Origin: a virus
Virus record (IMG/VR): IMGVR_UViG_3300033567_000010
Coordinates: 1-31,195 of that record
Reading direction: 5' to 3' (one strand)
DNA length: 31,195 nucleotides
Shown: in pieces, positions 14,801-22,107 of the stretch
Position numbering within the stretch: the stretch's first letter is position 1
Layout: every line of letters begins with the position of its first letter
Position numbers and translations under genes: made by a program
The notes under the pieces: model-generated
Databases searched by the model: none
Seen by the model: only the letters and a program-made list of their open reading frames with translations
Told to the model about the DNA's origin: nothing

Positions 14801-15087
14801 GTGGGCATCACCTCACTTTGCTGTCGGACAAAGTCGTTCACACCGGATTTGCTGTCTATTACCATAACCCTGAAACCCAGGACTAACAGTTTGCTGTGCT
14901 GTGCCTGTTGCAACGGCGTAGGCTTTTTTCCCGGCGCTTTCAACTCCACGAAAAATGCTCTACCTCCCGGAAACAAGACCAGTCGGTCCGGTACCCCCGC
15001 AGTGCCCGGCGAAACGAATTTGTAAGCTCGTCCACCCACTGCCCTGACTTGTTCACGGAGATAAGTTTCGATGTCTCGTTCTCGCAT
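14797..15087 (-). CDS. VRR-NUC domain nuclease
   Basis: A 96-residue stand-alone VRR-NUC (PD-(D/E)XK-type) nuclease: RERDIETYLREQVRAVGGRA, GVPDRLVLFPGGRAFFVELK with the catalytic D and ExK, then PTPLQQAQHSKLLVLGFRVM. Such proteins lie beside the SNF2 helicase in many Firmicute phages and act in recombination or junction processing. The ATG at 15087 has AAAGGGTGG upstream; a TTG at 15105 has no site. The stop overlaps the helicase start. Confidence 0.9.
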   Translation of the reverse strand: MRERDIETYLREQVRAVGGRAYKFVSPGTAGVPDRLVLFPGGRAFFVELKAPGKKPTPLQQAQHSKLLVLGFRVMVIDSKSGVNDFVRQQSEVMPT

Positions 15088-15404
15088 GTTTGTCCACCCT
15101 TTCAAATTCGTAACGGGTTGGGATTTTCACACCCGCGTTTTGACACTCGCGCACACACACGTATGCACTTGTTTTATTTAGGCGTGTTAGGCGTCGCGCG
15201 CTCTACCTACTTCTTTGTTTTTTCTTTATATAGATAGAAAGTGTCTAACCTGTATAAATACCTGTGAACACCTTTTACACCGCCGATTTTTTTCAAGACA
15301 CTTTGAATCTAAAAAGCGTCTAAAACTGTCTACCTGTCTAATGCCCAATTTTTAGGAAGTGTCTATATTTGCAAAGTGTCTAAGCCAAGTGTCTTGGGAA
15401 CTGT
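15088..15404. other. Non-coding region between VRR-NUC and primase genes (candidate replication origin)
   Basis: About 317 bases without a convincing gene. The right part carries the TTAGACACTT-type repeats listed separately; next to them is an AT-rich stretch (about 15205-15262, including TTTATATAGATAG). A cysteine/arginine-rich reading frame on the plus strand (14896-15237) has no ribosome site and no family pattern. Phage origins often lie beside the primase-helicase gene, so an origin is plausible. Confidence 0.4.
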
Positions 15405-15407
15405 CTA
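15238..15407. repeat. Iteron-like cluster of AAGTGTCTAA repeats
   Basis: Plus-strand copies of GTGTCTA or close variants start at 15241, 15316 (GCGTCTA), 15326 (CTGTCTA), 15334 (CTGTCTA), 15359, 15376, 15389 (GTGTCTT) and 15401 (CTGTCTA). One inverted copy (AGACACTTT) is at 15297-15305. Steps between neighbouring direct copies vary from 8 to 75 bases. The last copy includes the stop codon of the primase gene. The cluster could be bound by a replication initiator or a regulator. Confidence 0.6.
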
Positions 15408-17795
15408 ACGATTTTTGAATCCTCGTTGACTCCCGTAAGGTCCGAATACCTCTCTACAGTCACCCCATGTGGTGGTGGACTTCAAAATGCTGTTTATGCT
15501 TCGCGAATCGGTTTGCCTCATAAACTTGATGTCCGCTCCGAGACACTCGCACCACACTTCAGCCGCGCATATCCGTCTTCGTTCCACTGTGTCAATGTCA
15601 GCCCTGCCAAACTCTCCGGACCAATAAAGACGGCGTTCACTCAGCGTTCGTTTATCCCAATCAGTGGGCACATGACGATCCACAAACTCACGGATGATGC
15701 CTTCCTTGGCGTCGGATTCTCTGTGCGCTTCCTGCTCAGCCTGGGCGAACTTCTCGACGTCTCCTGATAGGAACAACGACTCTCCCATCTGCCAGTAACA
15801 GAACGCTTCAGCCCAAATTTGAGGGACCTCTTCTTCTAGTTGTTCAAACACATTCTTGGTCGCTGGATAAATTCCCACATCGACGGGCCAGAACCTTCGA
15901 TTCCCCGTACGGTCCTTTAGAAACTCACCCTCATTTGAAGTTCCGAAGAATACGCAACGCCTCGGGTATTTCCCTGTCCGCCGACCATAAGGCTCCCTAA
16001 ATATGTCCTCACGCTTACTAAGAAACTGCTTCACGGAATTCGTCTCCGACTTACTCATGCCGTTCAGTTCACCGATTTCGTTAATCCACACGCCCTGTAT
16101 CAGTTCAGAAGCTTCTTTGCCTTCAAACGTTTCCAAGCTGTCCGAATACCAGTGCTGGCCGAGAGTGGCCAAAAATGTACTTTTACCAATCCCCTGGGGA
16201 CCTGTGAAAATCGTCATATAATCGTACTTACAACCAGGTGTCATCGCTCTTGCCACAGCGGCCACCAATGACTTGCGGGCAACTGATCTCGTGTAAGGCG
16301 TATCCTTCGCTCCGAGGTAGTCTACAAGCAGTGTGTCTAATCGTTTAACGCCATCCCATTCAAGCTTTGATAGATACTCCTTCACGTCGTTTATAGTGTT
16401 CTTGTGGGCACACAGACCAAGCGCGTCGTCAATCTTGCTTGGACTCGTGATACCATAAACCGTTTCAAGGTGGTCGCGAAGTCCTCGGTCATCGTTATCC
16501 GTCCAAATCCGTCTCCCGCTGCGCGGATCCCACGGCACTGCCCCAAGCACAAGTCCCCGGTTGGAAAACTCGTCAAAAGCAATTTTCCCTTTCAGTAAAG
16601 GGTCGTTGTCCAAGATAGTGAGTACGTTACGAATCGTTTTAGCTGGCATTCCTGTCGTCCCGTTCACGGCCAATTTGCTAATCCAGTTTGCCGTCTCGCT
16701 CTCGGTGTCTAGCGGCGAGGCAAAATCTTGCGTCGCCTTTTCGTACCGTTCTTGATTGAGCAGCGCCGCAACGTATGTATCCGAAACGGCAAACTCGCAC
16801 ATGGCCGTGTAAGAAGGCAGTTTGTTCGTCGGTGTGTCAGGCTTAGCTTCATCATCCAATTCGTTAAATTTGTGCAGTCTGACTAGGTCAAACGCGTTGA
16901 CCAGTCTTCCTCCAACCGGGTCCGTGGCGTGATGGCTGAACAAGAACGAGCCGTTGTCGTACACCAACGCTCCGCCGGTCGTACTACCTCCAAAATAGGT
17001 ATATCGTCCTGTCCCGTCGTCAGTCGGCTCGTAAACACTCGGCAAGAAGGCATCCATCGCCTTATACACGTCATAGATACGGCAGAAGGCCCCAACCACA
17101 CCGTTCTTTTCTGTCGGGTCACCCTGCTTCGTAATCAGTCGGGCGTGCGTCTGCTCTGCGCCTGGCACCTGTGGCCACTCGCTGACGTTGCGCCAGTCGG
17201 TGTACATCCCCAGCAGGCCGTCCGTATCGAGAAATGGCTTGTCCCCCACCTGATAAACGTACTGACTATCGGAACAGCAGCTCGGCCAGTACATAAGCCG
17301 TGACGCCTCGAACGTCGTCGGGTCACACAGTTCAATTCCGATAATGGATCCCATCTTGCGGGCCAAAGGCTCGTATTCGTCGGCAGTCGCTGTTCGGCTC
17401 AGAGGTAGCAGGACACGTAAACGAGGCTTGACCTCTTCGTGTTTGCGAGTGGAGTAGACGGCGTAGGCACACCCCAAGCCGTCTAGTCTTTTCAGCACCT
17501 CAGTCGTTGCGCCTGGTTGAATACTGTCGAGGTCCAAGGTGATAACGTCTCGACCTACGACGTTGGCGGCTTTGCGGCGATTACCAGACAAAGTCCCGGC
17601 TACGAACCCACCGACATCCTTGAGGTCATCCTGCTTGGACCTCGGAAAACGCACGTACTCTGCCAGCGTCTCCGTTCCACGAACAGGCACTCGGAATTTC
17701 TCCACGAGTTCCGACCAGTAGAGTGTTTGCGCTGGCCACTGCGTCGCCCTACGACTGCCCGCGGCTGAAATCGTTAGTTGTCTATCGTTCTGCAC
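15405..17795 (-). CDS. Primase-helicase, VapE/D5-type
   Basis: A protein of about 796 residues for DNA replication initiation. The N-terminal part (about 85-180) has primase-polymerase features: VITLDLDS with the catalytic DxD, then YSTRKHEEVKPRLRVLLPLS, like archaeo-eukaryotic primase folds. The C-terminal part is a VapE-family helicase: LEWDGVKRLDTLLVDYLG near 481, Walker A GPQGIGKST at about 535-543, Walker B GVWINEIGEL at 571-580, and FFGTSNEGEFLKDRTGNRRF as sensor segment (numbered from 17804). Start: GTG 17795 has GAGGTG at a spacing of 6; GTG 17804 is also in frame. It overlaps the iteron-like cluster at its 3' end. Confidence 0.9.
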   Translation of the reverse strand: MQNDRQLTISAAGSRRATQWPAQTLYWSELVEKFRVPVRGTETLAEYVRFPRSKQDDLKDVGGFVAGTLSGNRRKAANVVGRDVITLDLDSIQPGATTEVLKRLDGLGCAYAVYSTRKHEEVKPRLRVLLPLSRTATADEYEPLARKMGSIIGIELCDPTTFEASRLMYWPSCCSDSQYVYQVGDKPFLDTDGLLGMYTDWRNVSEWPQVPGAEQTHARLITKQGDPTEKNGVVGAFCRIYDVYKAMDAFLPSVYEPTDDGTGRYTYFGGSTTGGALVYDNGSFLFSHHATDPVGGRLVNAFDLVRLHKFNELDDEAKPDTPTNKLPSYTAMCEFAVSDTYVAALLNQERYEKATQDFASPLDTESETANWISKLAVNGTTGMPAKTIRNVLTILDNDPLLKGKIAFDEFSNRGLVLGAVPWDPRSGRRIWTDNDDRGLRDHLETVYGITSPSKIDDALGLCAHKNTINDVKEYLSKLEWDGVKRLDTLLVDYLGAKDTPYTRSVARKSLVAAVARAMTPGCKYDYMTIFTGPQGIGKSTFLATLGQHWYSDSLETFEGKEASELIQGVWINEIGELNGMSKSETNSVKQFLSKREDIFREPYGRRTGKYPRRCVFFGTSNEGEFLKDRTGNRRFWPVDVGIYPATKNVFEQLEEEVPQIWAEAFCYWQMGESLFLSGDVEKFAQAEQEAHRESDAKEGIIREFVDRHVPTDWDKRTLSERRLYWSGEFGRADIDTVERRRICAAEVWCECLGADIKFMRQTDSRSINSILKSTTTWGDCREVFGPYGSQRGFKNR

Positions 17796-17815
17796 TCTGG
17801 TCACCTCGGTTCAAA

Positions 17816-18919
17816 TCACTGCTTAACTTTTATCGGTGACACCAATGCCGTGAATCCATAAGATTTGTCCGGCGAAGACTTCAACACGAAAGGTTTATCC
17901 GGTGAACTGAGTTGAATTTCTGCACCATCACCCACTTGGCCCAATGCGTCCTTCAGGTACTGCGCGTTGCAAGCGATTGTTAGGGGCCTTTCCGACACGT
18001 CCCCAGGCAATGGTGCGTTGTATTCGCTCTGTTCCCGATTGCGAACGGATAACACGATTCCGGATTGGTCAAACTCAAGCCTCACGATGTAGCTCTCGTC
18101 ACGGTCCCTCTTCGGTATTTGTTTGTGCACGGTGATTGCACGGTCGAGCGCCGTAATCCAATGATCCACACCTCGGACGGTCACGGTTGTCTTAAACATA
18201 GATGGCATTATTCGTGACACGTCCGGGTACGTACCTTCGATTTGACGGATCATGATTTGATAGCCATTTCCACGATATTGGACGTACAGATCGTCGTAGA
18301 CCAGGTAGGCACTCGACTTTCCAAACACCTTTCGGAGCAAAGAGGCTGGCCAGCTAGGTAGGATAAAGTCTTTTGGAAACTCGCAACTTAGCAAAGAGCT
18401 GCCTAAACGCAGACCGTCCGTGGCGATAAGCGTGCTGCCTCGATGGCAAACGCCTGTGAGTACAGGTCTTACCTCAGAATCAGAAGCAGAAATAGCGCAA
18501 GCATCTAGTTCAGTGAAGTAATCCGATGACGTCGTAAGCCCACCATTTTTGGCTGAGAGCTCCGGAAATTTAGGGAAATCTGCCGGGACGCACGCCGAGG
18601 TGTATTTGATGCCACCGAACGTATAGGACGATTCCCCGAACGCCACGTCCATCCCCGGTTTTAAAGTCTTCACTGTATCTCGGTGCACCATCACGGAAAA
18701 CGGCTCTTGCACGCCGAGTTCAGGGATAAACACGGTCTGCCGAAAGTAGAGATCAAAACTTGTCGATTCGACGGTGAGGTCATCGCCAAAGAATTTCAGG
18801 TGTAGATGCTGTAACGCTGTGAGAGAGTAAGGACTCGTTATACCTGCAGCTGTTTTAAGCGCCTTTACCAAGTTTTTACTAGCAACGATAGAAACGGTTT
18901 TATCTGTCGACACTGTCAT
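17816..18919 (-). CDS. dnaN: DNA polymerase III beta subunit-like sliding clamp
   Basis: A 367-residue DnaN homologue, close to the usual 370-380. Three clamp domains can be followed: VSIVASKNLVKALKTAAGIT and LHLKFFGDDLTVESTSFDLY; then SEVRPVLTGVCHRGSTLIATD with DGLRLG; then NAQYLKDALGQVGDGAEIQL and the closing YGFTALVSPIKV, matching the bacterial MPMRL end only in position. The last residues are variant, so binding of host partner proteins may differ. A phage-encoded clamp is uncommon; it probably serves the phage family A polymerase. Start: ATG 18919 with GGAGGCG at a spacing of about 6; an in-frame codon at 19006 lies in the small upstream gene. Confidence 0.85.
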   Translation of the reverse strand: MTVSTDKTVSIVASKNLVKALKTAAGITSPYSLTALQHLHLKFFGDDLTVESTSFDLYFRQTVFIPELGVQEPFSVMVHRDTVKTLKPGMDVAFGESSYTFGGIKYTSACVPADFPKFPELSAKNGGLTTSSDYFTELDACAISASDSEVRPVLTGVCHRGSTLIATDGLRLGSSLLSCEFPKDFILPSWPASLLRKVFGKSSAYLVYDDLYVQYRGNGYQIMIRQIEGTYPDVSRIMPSMFKTTVTVRGVDHWITALDRAITVHKQIPKRDRDESYIVRLEFDQSGIVLSVRNREQSEYNAPLPGDVSERPLTIACNAQYLKDALGQVGDGAEIQLSSPDKPFVLKSSPDKSYGFTALVSPIKVKQ

Positions 18920-19073
18920 CTGATTCGCCTCCGTTAATGACGGGTTCATATTTACGAACCAATCGGTACCACGCCAAGTTGTAAATCTCAGTCGTATTCT
19001 CGTCACGAACTACCGCGCAACCATTAACGATTTCAGATACGTGTCCCTCAATGGGTTGTTTTAGAGCAAGCAT
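18900..19073 (-). CDS. Small hypothetical protein (57 residues)
   Basis: A 57-residue frame between DUF3102 and the clamp: MLALKQPIEGHVSEIVNGCA, then VVRDENTTEIYNLAWYRLVR, ending in an acidic tail. It fills a gap otherwise without a gene, begins 6 bases after the DUF3102 stop and overlaps the clamp start by 20 bases, as the other genes of this operon do. The ribosome site is weak (AGAGG at a long spacing). No family recognised; the pattern suggests a small folded beta-hairpin protein. Confidence 0.55.
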   Translation of the reverse strand: MLALKQPIEGHVSEIVNGCAVVRDENTTEIYNLAWYRLVRKYEPVINGGESDDSVDR

Positions 19074-19079
19074 GATATC

Positions 19080-19985
19080 TCACAACCTCTCTGACATCTT
19101 GCCGAGTAGTCCACGGACAGCTACCAAGTACTTTTCATGCGAATCCGGAAGCTGAGTTTGAACCTCATTGAGCGCCGCAAGCACTTCCTGAAAGTTCCTA
19201 ACTAGCGAGTCGAAGCAATATTTAAACTTAACCGTGGCTTGCGTGCTATTGACGGCAACCTGTTTGCGCAGATCCGCCAGTTCTTGTTCCACATCCACGG
19301 GTACGCGTTCAACAACACCGCTTATATCGGTCAACTTTTGTGAAAGTTCAGTCTCTAACTCAGTGACTCGAGTCTGCGTCGCGGCTAGCTCGTTCTTTGA
19401 TTTCTGTAGTTCCTCTTGCAGCTTCCAGGCTTCGTCATCTTCGCCCGTCAACTTGGCCTCTTCAATCTCAGCGGTGAGTCGTTGCACCAAGGCATCGTGC
19501 TCCACGCCTTTACGTTCCAGTTCCGCGTACCGCAAAGCAAGATTCTGTGCAGCAACCCGTTCTTTTTCGGCGCTGTCCTTAGCCTGCTTTAACTGTTGTT
19601 CTAGCTTCTGCTTTTCCTTGATAGCCCTCTGCAGTTCTTTTGCGGACAGGTTGTCCACATCGTTCTCAGCAACAAACTGTTCCCGTTCGCCGTCCGGCAC
19701 GCCGAGCAACGCGAGTGCTTTGGTGTAGCTCAAATTCCCAAGTGTTCCGATTTTGTCCCCGTACTCACGGTAAATTGCCATCAGGTTGTTGGCAGTGCTC
19801 TGCGAGTAGTCGACGGAGTTTTTCAGCCAATCTCCCCAATCGCCGTGGGTTACCACCGCTTTTGCTTCCACTAACCGACGACCAATCTCCACGCTGCTGT
19901 GCAAGATGATGTCCCGCGTCTGGCCCTTGATACTTTCTATTTCCGTTGCAATAGTTTCAGGCGTTCTCAGCGTCAAATCGTTCAT
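19080..19985 (-). CDS. DUF3102 protein with long coiled coil
   Basis: A 301-residue protein. Residues 1-115 match DUF3102: SVEIGRRLVEAKAVVTHGDW, then WLKNSVDYSQSTANNLMAIY, and SYTKALALLGVP. Residues 115-235 are a heptad-rich coiled coil with dense K/E/Q (ELQRAIKEKQKLEQQLKQAK). The final 60 residues form another helical part. The family is common in Firmicute phages and mobile elements, with a DNA-binding-like N-terminus similar to ParB/KorB helix pairs, but no activity is established. The ATG overlaps the PcfJ-like stop. Confidence 0.85.
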   Translation of the reverse strand: MNDLTLRTPETIATEIESIKGQTRDIILHSSVEIGRRLVEAKAVVTHGDWGDWLKNSVDYSQSTANNLMAIYREYGDKIGTLGNLSYTKALALLGVPDGEREQFVAENDVDNLSAKELQRAIKEKQKLEQQLKQAKDSAEKERVAAQNLALRYAELERKGVEHDALVQRLTAEIEEAKLTGEDDEAWKLQEELQKSKNELAATQTRVTELETELSQKLTDISGVVERVPVDVEQELADLRKQVAVNSTQATVKFKYCFDSLVRNFQEVLAALNEVQTQLPDSHEKYLVAVRGLLGKMSERL

Positions 19986-21538
19986 ACTGCGATCCCCACC
20001 CTTGCCCGTTTCTTAGTCAACAATTTCTTAGCGACGAACAAATTCACGAAGACTTGTAAATCGTCTGTCGGTGCACAGTTCTTCAAACCTCTACACTGCT
20101 TAATTTGACCGTTGCGTATCTCCATCGTGTAAAATGGCTTGTCCGGTTCATCGAGTCGTCGAACTACGAACAGGTCCGTCTCCCCGAGCGCATACTGCCT
20201 GGCGTAGGTACCAACACAGTGCTGAAGTGCTTTGCCTTCTTCGATAAGCTCCTGCGCGTCTTCCGCCGCGCGAAGCACGAAACCCCGCGCCTCGAACCGC
20301 ATTTTCTGCAGCGCCTTGCTACGTTCCTCAATCTTCTCGCGTAGCGTTTCGTCCGCTTTCACCTTGATTTGCTTGATGGTATTTTGATGTGCACGGTACA
20401 AATCGCGTGGAAACTTCACCGACTCTACCTCGACGTCTAGGCCAAGTTTCGCGCAGTCCTGGAGGTAGTCGATCCATGTATCTAGCAACCTTGAAAGCGA
20501 GTTGTAGTACTTGTAAACATCCGGCTGGGCTAGTTGTTTTGTCAGGTAGGTGGTCAATGTCCTGAACTTTGTTCGCTTCAGCGCGTCTCCCAGTTCTTTG
20601 TGGTAGGCCTCCGACAGGTCGGCACTTATTTTGGTCAACTCACTGATAGACAGGTTTGAGCCATCTTTTTTAGATAGAGACCGTAGGCGAAGGAGCCAGG
20701 GTGTCACTGGGGCACCTGAGGCACGTAACTCGTTCATCTCTTGCTTGCCTATCTTCAAAACCTTCAGCGGATTTTTGCCGCGCCAGTTGATAGCCCCATA
20801 GGTTTTATCACCGTGCAGTTTAGCGTCAACCAATCCACGCATTCCGAGTTTGGTCAGATATTCGACGCACGGGTATTTGGCGTACAAGTCGAAAAACTTG
20901 ACCATGTCACCGTCTTGATAACTCTCCCACGTGCTGTACTGGAACGACGTACCCTGTACTGCGGTTTTGATGCTGTCTCTTGAGCAGTAACACGGTTTAT
21001 GGAGCATGACGCTGCCAGTCAGCGATGAAACAGATTTACGCTGTTGCCACGAGTCACCCAGGCTCATCCCTCGTTCAGTTGAGTAGTACAGCCAAGGACG
21101 TTCGAGCATAGTGGCCTTGCCTGGCTCAAACACGTACATTGCTTTGACTTCGACCAGTGTTTCAACTGCGCTGTAATTGCCCCGGTAATCCCGAACGGCG
21201 TAAAGTCCTCGCGCTGTAATCGCCTCTGTAATGGTCAAAGATTTTTCGTAGTAGACGAAGTAGGCTTCGTCTACCATTTTCCCGCGACCGCGGCCGCTAG
21301 ATTTAATTAGACATTCCGAGCTGCAGGCGGGGCACATCGTAGTTTCGCCCTGCTTAAGACCGAACGTCGTGCTCTCTTGCCGACAGTGGGTACAAAAGCC
21401 GTATTGTTGTTTTCCCTCACGTCTTACAAATAGGTATCGGCTCCAAAGGAACACGACGTCACGAGCGTAGTCGACCAGCTCCCGGCTCATAGAAGCGGGA
21501 AAGTGCGCATCAAACGTCTTAAATTCGCTGTCTGTCAT
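19982..21538 (-). CDS. PcfJ-like protein with N-terminal zinc ribbon
   Basis: A 518-residue protein. Near residues 49-75 it has two CxxC pairs (CTHC and CPAC), a zinc ribbon. The C-terminal 110 residues match PcfJ: EEGKALQHCVGTYARQYALG, LFVVRRLDEPDKPFYTMEIR, GQIKQCRGLKNCAP. PcfJ was named in the conjugative plasmid pCF10, and homologues are frequent in phages beside PcfK; the biochemical role is unknown. The central part is helical and charged. The ATG at 21538 has a GGGGG run upstream. The gene is coupled to DUF3102 by a 4-base overlap. Confidence 0.85.
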   Translation of the reverse strand: MTDSEFKTFDAHFPASMSRELVDYARDVVFLWSRYLFVRREGKQQYGFCTHCRQESTTFGLKQGETTMCPACSSECLIKSSGRGRGKMVDEAYFVYYEKSLTITEAITARGLYAVRDYRGNYSAVETLVEVKAMYVFEPGKATMLERPWLYYSTERGMSLGDSWQQRKSVSSLTGSVMLHKPCYCSRDSIKTAVQGTSFQYSTWESYQDGDMVKFFDLYAKYPCVEYLTKLGMRGLVDAKLHGDKTYGAINWRGKNPLKVLKIGKQEMNELRASGAPVTPWLLRLRSLSKKDGSNLSISELTKISADLSEAYHKELGDALKRTKFRTLTTYLTKQLAQPDVYKYYNSLSRLLDTWIDYLQDCAKLGLDVEVESVKFPRDLYRAHQNTIKQIKVKADETLREKIEERSKALQKMRFEARGFVLRAAEDAQELIEEGKALQHCVGTYARQYALGETDLFVVRRLDEPDKPFYTMEIRNGQIKQCRGLKNCAPTDDLQVFVNLFVAKKLLTKKRARVGIAV

Positions 21539-21551
21539 AACTGTGCGCCCC

Positions 21552-21917
21552 CTACAAAAAGTCGTCTAACTTGACGTCAAAGTCTGATTCGTGTGAAACT
21601 GGTGCCATAGATGGCTTTGTCAGAGTGCTTTCTTTAGGTGCAGTTACAGCTGCACCTTCGAAGCCGAAGTACTCGAGTACGACGGTGAACCCTTCTGCGT
21701 CGGTCAGCACAGCACAATTGCCGACCTTTTTCTTTTCAGCCTCTTTGCGCATCGCTTCCAAGCTTTTAATAATCGTCTTATCCTCGGCGAGAATCTTCTC
21801 CGCACTCTGCGGATTGACGGTTAAGTGTTGCAGCAAGAACTCGCCGATTACGTTGACGTAGCCGTTATTCGCGTTCGCTGTTATCTCTGCGCGAATTTTA
21901 TTGATAGCTGCTTCCAT
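21552..21917 (-). CDS. PcfK-like protein
   Basis: A 121-residue protein with an N-terminal helical part (INKIRAEITANANNGYVNVI; EFLLQHLTVNPQSAEKILAE), then a short segment KKKVGNCAVLTDAEGFTVVL that precedes YFGFEG. The segment and the location directly upstream of a PcfJ-like gene indicate the PcfK family, but the similarity is weaker than for PcfJ. The end is acidic (DFDVKLDDFL). The start codon overlaps a small upstream frame (21881-21982). Function unknown. Confidence 0.65.
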   Translation of the reverse strand: MEAAINKIRAEITANANNGYVNVIGEFLLQHLTVNPQSAEKILAEDKTIIKSLEAMRKEAEKKKVGNCAVLTDAEGFTVVLEYFGFEGAAVTAPKESTLTKPSMAPVSHESDFDVKLDDFL

Positions 21918-21982
21918 TGCTCCCCATCCCCCAATCGCTTTAGAAGTTTTTTGCGTTGCGCCTCGCTCAATGGAATTATCAT
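21881..21982 (-). CDS. Possible 33-residue protein
   Basis: Frame MIIPLSEAQRKKLLKRLGDG followed by EQWKQLSIKFAQR, with AAGGAAG about 11 bases upstream. It begins 17 bases after the zinc-finger-like small gene and overlaps the PcfK-like start. The amphipathic basic helix is plausible for a small phage protein, but the 37-base out-of-frame overlap lowers confidence. Confidence 0.35.
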   Translation of the reverse strand: MIIPLSEAQRKKLLKRLGDGEQWKQLSIKFAQR

Positions 21983-21998
21983 TTCAGCCCGATCTTCC

Positions 21999-22094
21999 TT
22001 AGTCTTTCTCCCTCAGGCAGTGATTATGGACGCCGTACTGGTTTATCTCGTCGGCCGTGGATTGCCCACAGTAACCGCAAACTTGTTCGTCCAT
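21999..22094 (-). CDS. 31-residue zinc-finger-like mini protein
   Basis: Frame MDEQVCGYCGQSTADEINQY followed by GVHNHCLREKD. It has a CxxC pair (C6, C9) and an HxHC set near the end, enough ligands for one small zinc knuckle. GAGGAG lies 9 bases before the ATG. It starts 14 bases after the polymerase stop, in the only gap between polymerase and PcfK-like genes. Such mini zinc proteins are frequent between phage replication genes; the function is not known. Confidence 0.6.
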   Translation of the reverse strand: MDEQVCGYCGQSTADEINQYGVHNHCLREKD

Positions 22095-22107
22095 TTAGAC
22101 CAACTCC

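Noticed and set aside
19234-19728. 164-codon plus-strand frame opposite DUF3102
   Set aside because: The serine/cysteine-rich repeats mirror the coiled-coil codons of the real gene.
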